Source: Alicyclobacillus sp. SO9
Lineage (GTDB): Bacteria > Bacillota > Bacilli > Alicyclobacillales > Alicyclobacillaceae
Assembly (NCBI RefSeq): GCF_016406125.1
Contig: NZ_CP066339.1
Location: forward strand, 3,906,001 to 3,970,000
Direction of reading: 5' to 3'
Length of the DNA: 64,000 nucleotides
Shown: positions 44,900-54,249 of the stretch, in pieces
Numbering within the stretch: position 1 is the first letter of the stretch
Layout: each line of letters opens with the position of its first letter
The notes under the pieces: model-generated
Database searches by the model: none
Told to the model about the DNA's origin: nothing
Seen by the model: the letters and a program-made list of their open reading frames with translations, nothing else
Position numbers and translations under genes: made by a program

Positions 44900-46189
44900 T
44901 TACCCACGATGAAGTAAGTGGGGCAAACCAAGTGTGAGATCCGGCACGTACGTAAGCCCCAACAAGACGACGAACATGACGGCGAGAAACGGGATCATCG
45001 ATTTGGCAACGCGTTCAATGGGAATCTCCCCAATGGAACAACCGACGAACAGTGCACTTCCCACAGGCGGCGTCAGTAATCCAATTCCCAGATTGAGCAT
45101 CAATACAATCCCAAATTGGACCGGGTCCATTCCAAATTTTTCGACAACAGGAAGCAGTACCGGTGTGGCTATCAAAATCAAAGGCGCCATGTCCATAATC
45201 AGCCCGAGTGCCAACAGAATCAGATTGACAAGAAAGAAGACAACGAACCGGCTGTGAGATACATCTGACAGACTCTGCAAAACCATTTGCGGAATTTGCA
45301 AGTACGACAAAAACCATGAGAAAGCCGATGAGGCGGAAATTAAGAATAATACAGCCGACAGCTTGGCAAAGGTATTGACAAAAATCTTGTGTGCATGTTT
45401 GATATGCACATCCCGGAAAACCACAAACACCAACAAAAATGCATACAAGACAGCAATTGCAGCAGACTCGTTTGCAGTAAAGATACCGCCCAGCACACCG
45501 CCAATAATGATAACGGCTGTGGTTAAGCTAAGAACTCCTTGCCAAACGATTTTCAGCCACAGACTACGCGGAATCTTCTCTCCCTTGGGATACTTACGAC
45601 GGACGGCTATGATATAACTGACCACCATCAGTGCTAAACCAAGTACAACCCCAGGAATGATGCCAGCCGCGAACAAAGCTGTGATTGAAACTCCGCCGGC
45701 AGCCAAAGCGTACAAAATGACGTTGTGACTTGGCGGGACGATGACACCCTGAATGGAAGCAGTAATTGTCACTCCCACTGAGTAGTCTTTGTCGTACCCT
45801 CGTTTGCGCATCATTGGAATCATGATGGACCCGATTGAAGATGCATCCGCTACGGACGACCCAGTAATACCACCAAAGAACATACTTGCAACAACGTTCA
45901 CCATGGCCAGTCCGCCGCGAAAGCGTCCCACCAATAAGTTCGACATATCAATTAAGCGTTTAGAAATTCCGCCTTCGCCCATGATTTCACCGGCGAGAAT
46001 GAACAACGGAATTGCGAGTAATGAGAATGAATCGAGGCCATCAATCATCTTCTGACCGACCACTTGAAGCGGTACACCCAAGTACAGTCCCGTTAAAATA
46101 GAAGAGATGACAAGGGAAAGTGCGACTGGCACCCTAAAGATCAGAAGGATGACAAAACTGAGGAGCAGAATCACGATTGCCGTAGTCAT
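44900..46189 (-). CDS. TRAP transporter large permease (DctM type)
   Basis: A 429-residue, about 12-helix membrane protein of the DctM family. Signatures are FGGITGSSVADASSIGSIMIP and IVPPSHNVILYALAAGG in the first half, and LNLGIGLLTPPVGSALFVG in the second. The AGGAGG site precedes the ATG at 46189; the ATGA overlaps the small permease stop by 4 bp. It uses the sodium or proton gradient and a binding protein to import an organic acid. The neighbouring uxaB makes a uronate the likely cargo. Confidence 0.95.
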   Translation of the reverse strand: MTTAIVILLLSFVILLIFRVPVALSLVISSILTGLYLGVPLQVVGQKMIDGLDSFSLLAIPLFILAGEIMGEGGISKRLIDMSNLLVGRFRGGLAMVNVVASMFFGGITGSSVADASSIGSIMIPMMRKRGYDKDYSVGVTITASIQGVIVPPSHNVILYALAAGGVSITALFAAGIIPGVVLGLALMVVSYIIAVRRKYPKGEKIPRSLWLKIVWQGVLSLTTAVIIIGGVLGGIFTANESAAIAVLYAFLLVFVVFRDVHIKHAHKIFVNTFAKLSAVLFLISASSAFSWFLSYLQIPQMVLQSLSDVSHSRFVVFFLVNLILLALGLIMDMAPLILIATPVLLPVVEKFGMDPVQFGIVLMLNLGIGLLTPPVGSALFVGCSIGEIPIERVAKSMIPFLAVMFVVLLGLTYVPDLTLGLPHLLHRG

Positions 46190-46665
46190 TGTTTCGTCAC
46201 CTCCTGAACCCCAAATAGCCACATGAATCCATAAATGATGGTCAACAGCCCAGTAATCGGGATGACGATGTACTGAAGACCCTGGGGCATTTGCGTTACC
46301 GGCATGACCGCCTTCCAGGTCATAACGGTGAACCGGTATCCCTCAACCAAAAGCAGCACACCAAAACCAATCACCAGCACATCTACAACCTTTTCCACAA
46401 ACCATTGCACTCGTAACGGCAAATGCGTCACGAGCAGTGAAATAGCCAAGTGTTCTCGCCGCCGAAAGCCAATCACAATACTGAGGAATCCAAACCAAGT
46501 CATCAGCATTAAGACCGTTTCGTCACTCCACGACGGACTTGCGTTGAGCACGTAGCGGCTAAAAACCTGCCATGTAACAATAATCACCATGACGACCATG
46601 AGATAGGCGCCGATCCATTCGACCAGGCGATCCAATACATGGATCGCCCGTGTTAGCCCTTTCAT
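46186..46665 (-). CDS. TRAP transporter small permease (DctQ type)
   Basis: A 159-residue four-helix membrane protein of the DctQ family, with WQVFSRYVLNASPSWSDE near the N-terminus, a hallmark of the family, and HLAISLLV. It overlaps dctM by 4 bp. It is 25 bp after the binding protein gene. Confidence 0.94.
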   Translation of the reverse strand: MKGLTRAIHVLDRLVEWIGAYLMVVMVIIVTWQVFSRYVLNASPSWSDETVLMLMTWFGFLSIVIGFRRREHLAISLLVTHLPLRVQWFVEKVVDVLVIGFGVLLLVEGYRFTVMTWKAVMPVTQMPQGLQYIVIPITGLLTIIYGFMWLFGVQEVTKQ

Positions 46666-46690
46666 CCCTTCACCTCAGCATTCTCAGAAC

Positions 46691-47734
46691 TTAGTTCGTA
46701 TTCTTAATTTGTTGAATGATTGAGCTGTAACTGCTGCCATATTTCTTGTAGAGAGGCTGTACTGCCTTCTGCCAGGTGGCGGAATCAACATTGGTAATCA
46801 CGTTTCCATTCGCCTTAATGGCTTTCAATGCTTTTTGCACTAATGCATTCCAAGCTGTACGCTCCACTTTCTGAGAATCCTGAGCAGCTTGGCGAACAAT
46901 CTTCTGGTCAGCCGGACTCAACTTATTCCAGGTTTTCTGGCTGGCAAGCAAGATTTCGGGAGTGGCCGTATGGTGGTCTAAAGTCAAGTACTTGGCAACT
47001 TTATAGTGATTTGTCGTGTAGTAGCTGGGAATGTTGTTCTCAGCACCGTCAATGACACCGCTCTGCAATGCGTTGAATACTTCGGAATAGGCCATCGGGG
47101 TTGCGTTGCCGCCTAGGGTGTTCACGAGATCGACCATCATGTTGGATTTTTGCACCCGGATTTTCAAACCCTTTAGTTGAGCAGGCGTCTTAACAGCATG
47201 TTTCGAATTGTAGAAATTCCGTTGTCCAGAATCGTAGAATGTCAGTCCAACCATTTTTGCAGTAGTCAAGCTGTTCAACAGGTCTGAACCAACCTTCCCG
47301 TTGTAGACATCCCATTCTTGTTTGGTGCTCTTGAACAGATATGGAAGTTCGAGAACGCCTAGCTTTTTATCGAAGTCCGCAAGAGGCGCTGCGTTAATAC
47401 GACCAAAATCGATAGCCCCCAATTGAATCTGTTGAATCACAGAGTTCTCGGCACCAAGTTGTGCATTTGGATATACCTTGATTTTGATGCGGCCATTTGT
47501 CTTTTGAGACACTTCTTTAGCGAATGCTTCGTCGCCCTTCACTGTTGGATAGGTTGCGGGTTGGTCATCAGCAAGACGGAATGTCATTGTTTTCTGACTG
47601 CCGCTGCTGTGTGACGTATTTCCGGTATTCGAAGCAGAAGAATTATTCCCAGATGTGGAACCACAAGCAGTTAACCCCAATGCCATCACACCTACAGCGC
47701 TTACAAAGAGACCACGACGTAATGAAATCTTCAT
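46691..47734 (-). CDS. TRAP transporter substrate-binding lipoprotein (DctP type)
   Basis: A 347-residue DctP-family binding protein with lipobox LTAC and a Ser/Asn-rich linker. It carries GDEAFAKEVSQKTNGRIKIKVYPN and the LKGLKIRVQKSNMMVDLVNTLGGNATPMAYSEVFNALQSGVIDGAEN core; the Arg in KIRVQ is the carboxylate-binding residue of the family. GGGGGGG precedes two ATGs (47737 and 47734); the second is better spaced. It heads the TRAP-DeoR-uxaB operon. An acidic sugar, likely galacturonate or glucuronate, is the expected ligand. Confidence 0.93.
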   Translation of the reverse strand: MKISLRRGLFVSAVGVMALGLTACGSTSGNNSSASNTGNTSHSSGSQKTMTFRLADDQPATYPTVKGDEAFAKEVSQKTNGRIKIKVYPNAQLGAENSVIQQIQLGAIDFGRINAAPLADFDKKLGVLELPYLFKSTKQEWDVYNGKVGSDLLNSLTTAKMVGLTFYDSGQRNFYNSKHAVKTPAQLKGLKIRVQKSNMMVDLVNTLGGNATPMAYSEVFNALQSGVIDGAENNIPSYYTTNHYKVAKYLTLDHHTATPEILLASQKTWNKLSPADQKIVRQAAQDSQKVERTAWNALVQKALKAIKANGNVITNVDSATWQKAVQPLYKKYGSSYSSIIQQIKNTN

Positions 47735-47858
47735 CATTTCCCCCCCGATTTTCATCACCCCACCGAGAAGTGTGAAGTGACGTTTCCCACGAATCCGTTT
47801 CCACAGGAACTCACATACTTTTGACCGATAATGATGGTTTTCGTGGGTTTATGACCCT

Positions 47859-47888
47859 ATATTAATTCCTCACTGTGGTATCCGTCAA
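47859..47888 (-). promoter_or_regulatory. TRAP operon promoter
   Basis: TTGACG (47888-47883), 18-bp spacer, TAATAT (47864-47859), reading toward the DctP-type gene. Confidence 0.6.
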
Positions 47889-48001
47889 CACTAACTCACA
47901 GACTTTTCACAAATATTAAGAGACGAGAGAGTATTATAAGGAGAAACAGAAGGGAACCAGCACCTAGCGTGCTATAGCATTGCAATACGTTGGGAAAACA
48001 C

Positions 48002-48028
48002 AAAAAAGCTGTCGACTTTATCGACAGC
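48002..48028 (-). terminator. Terminator after the ROK gene
   Basis: Stem GCTGTCGA / TCGACAGC (48008-48028), with TTTTTTG directly after it on the minus strand. Confidence 0.8.
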
Positions 48029-48087
48029 GTGAGTGGCTCGCGGGCGGAAGTTGTATTAGAGACCACGCACATCAAACAATACAGACT

Positions 48088-49332
48088 CTATTTGTTGTGG
48101 GCTTCGGTCGCCCACTCAAAGTTCGTATTTGCTGAGTGCGTGCTGTCCAGCAAAGTGCTTTGAGGGTCAAAGAGCGCTTCCTGGAGAACCAATCGCGAGG
48201 CTCCTCGCACTACTGTACCCGGGCTAGCCAACACCACTTCAACGAATTTGTTTCTTGCAACAGCTCGTTGACTAAGCACTTGTGTGACGGACTCAATCAC
48301 AAAGGAGTAAGCATTTGCAAGCGACCCCCCCAAGAAGATTTTTCCGGGATTTAAGGCATTACAAATATTGGCAATTCCGTAACCCAAGTTCCTTCCCAGT
48401 TCCGAAAACCCTTCAATATAATTTTCGTCCCCTGATTCTGCCTTTGTAATACACTCCGATGTGAAATCAGGGTCGGGAATTCTTCGATTTTGTTCTTCTC
48501 CCCTGTCTTGAAGAAGACGGAGCAAGCCCCTTTCGGATGCGTATTCTTCCCAGCACCCATAGCTTCCGCAGGAACAGCGCAGTCCCATAGCCGAAATCGT
48601 GGTGTGCCCGTATTCTCCAGCAATACCATCCTGGCCTCTGTACAATCTACCGTTTGCTATAATTCCCAGACCTACTCCAATACCTGCATTGACAAAAGCC
48701 AAGTTGTCGGCTTTTGACGACACATATTCTGCCAGCGCTCCGCAGTTGGCATCGTTGTCAATATAGATTGGCATGTTCAGCCGAGCGGCTAATTCAATCT
48801 TTATCGGCCAGTCATGTATTTCTAAATTAGGTAGATAATGTACGTAACCCGTTCTGGCATTCACCATTCCCGGAAGTGCGATTCCTGCACCAAGCACACC
48901 GTGAGGACTATCGGGCACATGGGTTAATGCACTTCTAATTTCCCTCTCCAGATTGTCAGCCAGATTTTCTTTGGTCGACGGAATATCCGCATTATACAAG
49001 GGATGGCGCGTTTGCCATACAATGTCTCCCTTTAATGATAAAACCGCGCAGGTGACATGCGTAATCTGCACGTCAATACTGACAATGTAGGCTGCAGTAT
49101 TGTTCAACTCCAACAGTATGGGCTTACGGCCGCCTTGCGATTCTCCGTAACCAATTTCATTGACGAACCCATTTTGAATTAAGTCGTCCACAATGGACGA
49201 AACAGTAGCCTTATTCATTCCCAAGTCTCTTGAAATTTCAATTCTTGAGATTCGGTCTTCCTCGAAAATTTTTCGAAAAACGCTGACTCTATTCATGCGT
49301 CTCATGGCGTGGGCATCAATAGAACTCGTCAC
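48088..49332 (-). CDS. ROK-family transcriptional regulator
   Basis: A 414-residue ROK repressor. Helix-turn-helix SRIEISRDLGMNKATVSSIV, GGRKPILLEL, and the sugar-binding domain with NAGIGVGLGI and the zinc motif GLRCSCGSYGCWEEYAS. The start is GTG with AAGGAGG upstream. It is the last gene of a binding protein/permease/permease/ROK operon (92 bp gap). It most likely controls that importer in response to the imported sugar. Confidence 0.93.
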   Translation of the reverse strand: MTSSIDAHAMRRMNRVSVFRKIFEEDRISRIEISRDLGMNKATVSSIVDDLIQNGFVNEIGYGESQGGRKPILLELNNTAAYIVSIDVQITHVTCAVLSLKGDIVWQTRHPLYNADIPSTKENLADNLEREIRSALTHVPDSPHGVLGAGIALPGMVNARTGYVHYLPNLEIHDWPIKIELAARLNMPIYIDNDANCGALAEYVSSKADNLAFVNAGIGVGLGIIANGRLYRGQDGIAGEYGHTTISAMGLRCSCGSYGCWEEYASERGLLRLLQDRGEEQNRRIPDPDFTSECITKAESGDENYIEGFSELGRNLGYGIANICNALNPGKIFLGGSLANAYSFVIESVTQVLSQRAVARNKFVEVVLASPGTVVRGASRLVLQEALFDPQSTLLDSTHSANTNFEWATEAHNK

Positions 49333-49424
49333 GAGAATTGTCCTCCTTACGGTTCATTGCCCCTGGCAGGCTCATACTTCAGCTTATGTGTCCTTCCCAG
49401 CGTACAATTTTAGGGGAGTATTAG

Positions 49425-50246
49425 CTATCCCTTGACGGAACCAGCCAGTAACCCTCTTACAAAATATCTTCCTAAAACGAGATAAACAATCAGCGTCGGC
49501 AAGGACGCAATCAGCGTGCTGGACATAAGCACGTTCCACTGGATATGCTGACTGCCCGCAATATTGACGATTGCGACTGTCACTGGTTGGTGCGGCGGAT
49601 CAGTCACGGTGACTCCAAACAAGAAGTCGTTCCAGACTTGTGTAAATTCCCAAATTGCGGCCACAACAAAACCCGGAACTGATAACGGCAGCATGATGTG
49701 TCTAAATATACCCCAATAGCCATTACCATCAATTTGGGCTGATTCAATTAATTCATTTGGAATATCGGCAAAGAAGTTACGGAAGATGAGTGTCATCATA
49801 GGAATTCCGTAAACAATGTGAACTAGTGCCAATCCGGGAATAGTGTCAAACAGCCCTATGGTGTTGAGAACCCGAATTAATGGAATCAACGTGCTTTGAT
49901 ACGGAATAAACATCCCCAGCAAAATCAAGAAATAAATGACGTTCGATCCGCGAAACTTCCATTTCGACAATGCGTAGCCATTAACGGAGCCCAAAATGGT
50001 CACAACCACAGTGGCAGTTACGGCCAAGTAAACGCTATTTAACATATCTGGCCCAACGTGTTGCCACGCTTGAACCAGACCCGTAAGCCCGAGTACATGC
50101 GGGAGAGCCCACATTTGGTCAATACTGATACTGGAATTCGACTTGAGTCCCGTAATGATGAGCAAATAGACAGGAATCAAGAAAATGACTGCAAAAATTA
50201 GTAGGACTACATACAACAGCGTTCTGTTCACAGTACGTGCTGTCAT
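49425..50246 (-). CDS. Carbohydrate ABC transporter permease, MalG type
   Basis: A 273-residue permease with six membrane segments and EAA-type loop LIESAQIDGNGYWGIFRHIMLPL. C-terminus FVRGLLAGSVKG. AAAGGAGG precedes the ATG, which overlaps the upstream permease stop by 4 bp. Confidence 0.95.
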   Translation of the reverse strand: MTARTVNRTLLYVVLLIFAVIFLIPVYLLIITGLKSNSSISIDQMWALPHVLGLTGLVQAWQHVGPDMLNSVYLAVTATVVVTILGSVNGYALSKWKFRGSNVIYFLILLGMFIPYQSTLIPLIRVLNTIGLFDTIPGLALVHIVYGIPMMTLIFRNFFADIPNELIESAQIDGNGYWGIFRHIMLPLSVPGFVVAAIWEFTQVWNDFLFGVTVTDPPHQPVTVAIVNIAGSQHIQWNVLMSSTLIASLPTLIVYLVLGRYFVRGLLAGSVKG

Positions 50247-51226
50247 TTGCTATCCTCCTTTCGAAGGGTTCCAATCAGATACGGAACAATGAAAATCAAA
50301 ACCAGAACCAGCAGCACAGTGGCAATAGCCGCACCCTGAGCAAACTGATTTCCTTTAAACGTTGTGTCAAACATGTTCAATGCAGGAAGATCCGTTACGA
50401 AATTAGCCCCTGGACCCGTCATTGCATACAGAAGGTCAAACACCTTTAGGGACGAGGCCATCAACATAACCACTGCAGTGGTTGTTATTGGTCTGAGTTG
50501 AGGGAGCAAAATGGACCAGAACATTCGAATGCTTCTGGCGCCGTCAATCCGAGCCGATTCTTTAATCTCTTCAGGAATCGCTCTTAAGCCGGCAAGATAC
50601 AACGCCATGGCAAATCCGGACCATTGCCATATGCTCGCAATCAATACCGCGAACATGGCTAGCGGGATACCCCCATTTATCGATGCGATGTGCAAATGCG
50701 GAAGGATGCGCGTTGACAAGTACCATTTTGGGACATTATGAAGGCCAAACGCGTGCAAAATCAGGTTCAAACCTGTGTTCGGATTCAACAGCCAACTCCA
50801 AATGACACCTGTTGCTGCGGCTGAAATGGCCATAGGATATAGAAACACACTGCGGAAGAATCCCTCTGCTTTGATGTGCTGATCTACAAGAAGAGCAAGA
50901 AATAGGCCGAGAACGAGAGTACCAATCATAAAGAAAGCTGTAAAATAGACCATATTCCTTAAGTCAGATTGAAAACGGAAGGATTTAAAAATGTCAACGT
51001 AGTTTTGGAAACCATTAAGGTGCATGTTCTGAATGAAACTGTGCCATTTCGTAAATGAAACATAACCTGTCCAAAAAATGAAGTAATACACAAATACACC
51101 TAAGAGAATGATGGAGGGAATGAGCGTAACCATTGCCCAAACCTTTTCGGTTCGAATCCGAGGCCGACGGTTCGGCACAGTTACCGCGGCTGCACTAGCG
51201 TCCATTCCTTCCCTTGTCTGCTTCAT
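50243..51226 (-). CDS. Carbohydrate ABC transporter permease, MalF type
   Basis: A 327-residue permease with a cytoplasmic N-terminus of about 30 residues, six membrane segments and EAA-type loop IKESARIDGARSIRMFWSILLPQL. GGGGAGG precedes the ATG. It is preceded by the hairpin at 51250-51280. Confidence 0.95.
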   Translation of the reverse strand: MKQTREGMDASAAAVTVPNRRPRIRTEKVWAMVTLIPSIILLGVFVYYFIFWTGYVSFTKWHSFIQNMHLNGFQNYVDIFKSFRFQSDLRNMVYFTAFFMIGTLVLGLFLALLVDQHIKAEGFFRSVFLYPMAISAAATGVIWSWLLNPNTGLNLILHAFGLHNVPKWYLSTRILPHLHIASINGGIPLAMFAVLIASIWQWSGFAMALYLAGLRAIPEEIKESARIDGARSIRMFWSILLPQLRPITTTAVVMLMASSLKVFDLLYAMTGPGANFVTDLPALNMFDTTFKGNQFAQGAAIATVLLVLVLIFIVPYLIGTLRKEDSK

Positions 51227-51249
51227 GATTGACCTCCCCTGTCATAGTA

Positions 51250-51280
51250 AGACCAGACGGACCGACCGTCCGTCTGGTCT
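51250..51280. other. Intercistronic hairpin between binding protein and permease
   Basis: A perfect 13-bp stem AGACCAGACGGAC with a 5-nt loop and no T-run on either strand. Likely stabilises or partly ends the binding-protein message. Confidence 0.7.
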
Positions 51281-51319
51281 CAACGACAAAATTCTGTGTC
51301 GCAAGCCCTTCAGAACTGC

Positions 51320-52639
51320 TTATTTTAAAGGATTTTGCTGTGCGGCACTTTGCAACGATGACTCAAAGCCCTTCACGTTTTTGCTGCTAATTAACTGAGT
51401 CATTGCGTTCTCCAATGCCGTCGTAAATCCAGGGTTGACGGCCCCTTGACCCGGAGTCAGAACCAGCTTGTCGTGCTGATAGGACTTCATCGCACTCTGG
51501 CCATAGGCGTTATAATCTGAAGGTTTGGCATCAAGGCGCGGTGAAATCGTCCCTTTAAGGGTATTAAATTCTTTTTGACCCTTGGCCGAACCCAAGACCT
51601 TCAAGAAGTTTGTAGCATTTGTTTTGGTCTGTCCCTTCAGCTTGGACGGCAATCCAAACACGTCAGACACGGCTGCAAAAATACCTTTTGTTCCCGGCGT
51701 TGGCGCCCAGCCAAAGTCAACGTTTGGTTTCAAATGCGCCGTTGTCGTAAAGTAGCCTTGAGCCCAATCTCCCTGAACATTCATTGCAGCTTTACCTTTT
51801 GCAACCAAGCCATCAGCCTGAGCCCAATGCAATGAATTGTAATCAGAGTTGGTGTATTGCAGCATTTTCAAAAATGTTTGAGATGCCTTAGTCACACCCG
51901 GGCTGTTCCAAGCCAGCTTTCCTGTCATTAATTCATTGTACTTTGTATACCCAACTGTTCCCAGGAGTACATCGCTCCACAGAATTGTTGTCTCCCAGTT
52001 TCCGTGGTTCGCAAGGGCCAGTGGTGTAATTCCGTGCGACTTCAAAACCTTTGCATCCTTGAAGAACTCAGAGAATGTCGAGGGAGGTGTCAAATTATAC
52101 TTTTTGAAAATTTTCGTATTGTACCATAAGACGTTGTCGCGCTGCATATCAACTGGTACAGCATAGATCTTCCCATTAAACGTGACTAAGTTCAAAAGAG
52201 ATTTTGGGAAGACCTTATCCCATCCCATTTGCTTGTAAAGAGAATTCAGCGGAGTCATATCCCCAGCTTCGACCCAGGATTTTAAGCTTCCCCGTCCTGC
52301 GTGAACTTGGAAAGTCGCAGGCGGCTTACCCGCTTCCATTCGACTTGCAAGAACCGCCTTTGCATTCGAACCCGCTCCGCCAGAGACGGCTGCATTAATC
52401 ACTTTTACCCCAGGATATTTTTGCTCGTAAATGTTGAAAAATTGTTTTAAAGCCTTACTGCTTGCTACACCAGTCCACCAACTGAAAATCTCCACAGAAC
52501 CGCTCTTGCCAGAACCACCGGCGCTGTTTCCCGTATTCCCAGTTGCACTATTGTTCGCTGTTCCGCATCCCGCTAACAGTGCTCCCATGGTTGCAACACT
52601 CAATACTGAGATCCCGGTTTTCTTTGTAATTCCTTTCAA
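51320..52639 (-). CDS. Sugar ABC transporter substrate-binding lipoprotein
   Basis: A 439-residue family 1 binding protein with lipobox LLAGC and a Ser/Gly/Asn-rich linker. FQVHAGRGSLKSWVEAGDM and GDWAQGYF resemble the glucose/mannose or monosaccharide-binding group. It starts at TTG with AGGAGG upstream. Promoter at 52733-52761 with a near-cre site, so catabolite control is possible. It sits just downstream of galK but has its own promoter; a galactoside or hexose substrate is only a guess. Confidence 0.93.
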   Translation of the reverse strand: MKGITKKTGISVLSVATMGALLAGCGTANNSATGNTGNSAGGSGKSGSVEIFSWWTGVASSKALKQFFNIYEQKYPGVKVINAAVSGGAGSNAKAVLASRMEAGKPPATFQVHAGRGSLKSWVEAGDMTPLNSLYKQMGWDKVFPKSLLNLVTFNGKIYAVPVDMQRDNVLWYNTKIFKKYNLTPPSTFSEFFKDAKVLKSHGITPLALANHGNWETTILWSDVLLGTVGYTKYNELMTGKLAWNSPGVTKASQTFLKMLQYTNSDYNSLHWAQADGLVAKGKAAMNVQGDWAQGYFTTTAHLKPNVDFGWAPTPGTKGIFAAVSDVFGLPSKLKGQTKTNATNFLKVLGSAKGQKEFNTLKGTISPRLDAKPSDYNAYGQSAMKSYQHDKLVLTPGQGAVNPGFTTALENAMTQLISSKNVKGFESSLQSAAQQNPLK

Positions 52640-53025
52640 ATTGCCCCCTCCTTTGAGTCTGCTTTCAACTAAGATAAGTGAGACACAGAGTCAACTGACA
52701 TACGTTGCTGGGTCAATCTCACCTTGGTTTGGAGTATAAACTTATAAGAAAGCACTTTCAAGTACCTCTTAATAATATTTTCATATATGATCTCATTTTA
52801 TCTTCAAATTTCATCACTGACCCTAATCAAATCACATTTTACGCATTAATAGCAATGGTTGGTCATATAAATGTCCAAGCCGAACCCGCAAAAATGGATC
52901 CAACTGACTTGAAGTCACTTATTAATTCAATATTTAAATTAAGTTGTGAACTGAAGCTACAGTGCTGCATTAACGACAACAGAGTGAAGTCTCTCTGCTA
53001 CCGTTCAAAGCCTTCAGCCGTAATC
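52640..53025. other. Intergenic region between binding protein gene and galK
   Basis: Carries the binding-protein promoter and the near-cre site. The part next to galK (52800-53025) is AT-rich; no terminator hairpin for galK was found and no gene is supported. Confidence 0.55.
52733..52761 (-). promoter_or_regulatory. Promoter of the 49-52 kb ABC operon, with near-cre site
   Basis: TTGAAA (52761-52756), 17-bp spacer, TATACT (52738-52733). A cre-like sequence, TGAAAGTGCTTTCT on the minus strand, spans 52760-52747 inside the promoter. It differs at two positions from the CcpA consensus. Confidence 0.6.
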
Positions 53026-54249
53026 TCAGCGAGCTACCTCCTCAGTCACATCCCGAACTCCGTCACCTGCTTCTGTTACATAAAATGAGGGCTCGTAGCC
53101 GATTCGATTTAAATATGCTCGTCTTACTTTCTCCTCAAACAATTCAACAGCATCTGTCTGAACCAAACTTACAGTGCATCCGCCAAACCCTGCACCCGTC
53201 ATACGCGACCCTAGACAGCCTTTTACGGACCACGCCGCTTCTGCCAATGTATCTAATTCTAAACCAGTCACCTCGTAATCGTCCCGAAGCGAAATGTGAG
53301 ATTCATTCATCATTTGTCCAAAGCGTTGCAGGTCGCCTTCGCGCAGAACCCTTGGTGCACACTTGGCCCGTTCATTTTCAAACACTACATGGCGCGCACG
53401 CCTGCGTATCGTCGAGTCGGAAATGCAACCCTCCAATTGACTCCACCTGTTACTCTGCACATCTGCCAAGGTTTTAATGCCAGACTGGCACTTCTGCAAC
53501 TCCAAGAAAGCCTGCTCACATTCCCGCCTCCTGTCGTTATACTTGGAGTCCGCCAAGCCGCGCCGCTTGTTTGAATTCGAAATCACAATCGATAGTCCAC
53601 TCATTTGCAGTGGCACTAAACGATAATTCAAAGTATCACAATGAAGTGAAACTGCGTTGCCCATTTGACCTACAGCAACCGAAAATTGGTCCATTATTCC
53701 ACATTGCACTCCCACAAACGCATTCTCTGCAGTTTGTGACAAGACAGCAATGTCTTCGCGTGACAAACCTGCATTTAAAAAGTGGTTGAGCATCCAGGCT
53801 GTGGCCACTTCTACAGAGGCAGAGCTGGACAGTCCAGCTCCATTGGGTAAATTACCATAATAAAAAATGTCCAAACCAGGAACGTCGAATCCGCGTTTTT
53901 GAAACTCCTTGACAACACCTTTAGGGTAGTTCGCGTAATCATCGGCCGGATCATAAGTAATCCCCCGGACAGAGACATCGACGACTTTCGAAAAAGATGA
54001 CGAGCCAAAGCGAAGCCTTGTATCAGACCGCTTACGCACAAACAACCATGTCCCTAAATTAAGGGCAGCCGGCAATACATAGCCACCGTTATAATCAGTG
54101 TGCTCACCAATAAGATTTACCCGACCCGGTGCAAAGAATGCATGCATGGACGGCGAGTTGGAGTCGGACGGAGAAAACGCCAGAAATTGTTCTAAACCCT
54201 CGTGTGCCTCACGTCGCCACCGCTTTTCGCCACTATTCATCAGTCTCAT
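53026..54249 (-). CDS. galK: Galactokinase
   Basis: A 407-residue GHMP kinase making galactose-1-phosphate. The galactokinase signature GRVNLIGEHTDYNGG (42-56), the ATP loop LPNGAGLSSSAS and C-terminal GSRMTGAGFGGC are intact. Start ATG 54249 overlaps the galT stop by 17 bp; an ATG at 54240 is an alternative. AGGAAGGA lies just before. It is translationally coupled to galT. Confidence 0.97.
   Translation of the reverse strand: MRLMNSGEKRWRREAHEGLEQFLAFSPSDSNSPSMHAFFAPGRVNLIGEHTDYNGGYVLPAALNLGTWLFVRKRSDTRLRFGSSSFSKVVDVSVRGITYDPADDYANYPKGVVKEFQKRGFDVPGLDIFYYGNLPNGAGLSSSASVEVATAWMLNHFLNAGLSREDIAVLSQTAENAFVGVQCGIMDQFSVAVGQMGNAVSLHCDTLNYRLVPLQMSGLSIVISNSNKRRGLADSKYNDRRRECEQAFLELQKCQSGIKTLADVQSNRWSQLEGCISDSTIRRRARHVVFENERAKCAPRVLREGDLQRFGQMMNESHISLRDDYEVTGLELDTLAEAAWSVKGCLGSRMTGAGFGGCTVSLVQTDAVELFEEKVRRAYLNRIGYEPSFYVTEAGDGVRDVTEEVAR

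Larger units (their letters stand above)
47735..48087. other. Intergenic region between dctP-type and ROK genes
   Basis: Holds the TRAP promoter (47859-47888) and the ROK-gene terminator (48002-48028). Nothing else is recognised. Confidence 0.6.

Noticed and set aside
52705-53088. A 127-codon plus-strand frame between the binding protein gene and galK
   Set aside because: No ribosome binding site, AT-rich, no recognisable motif, and it overlaps a promoter and the end of galK.
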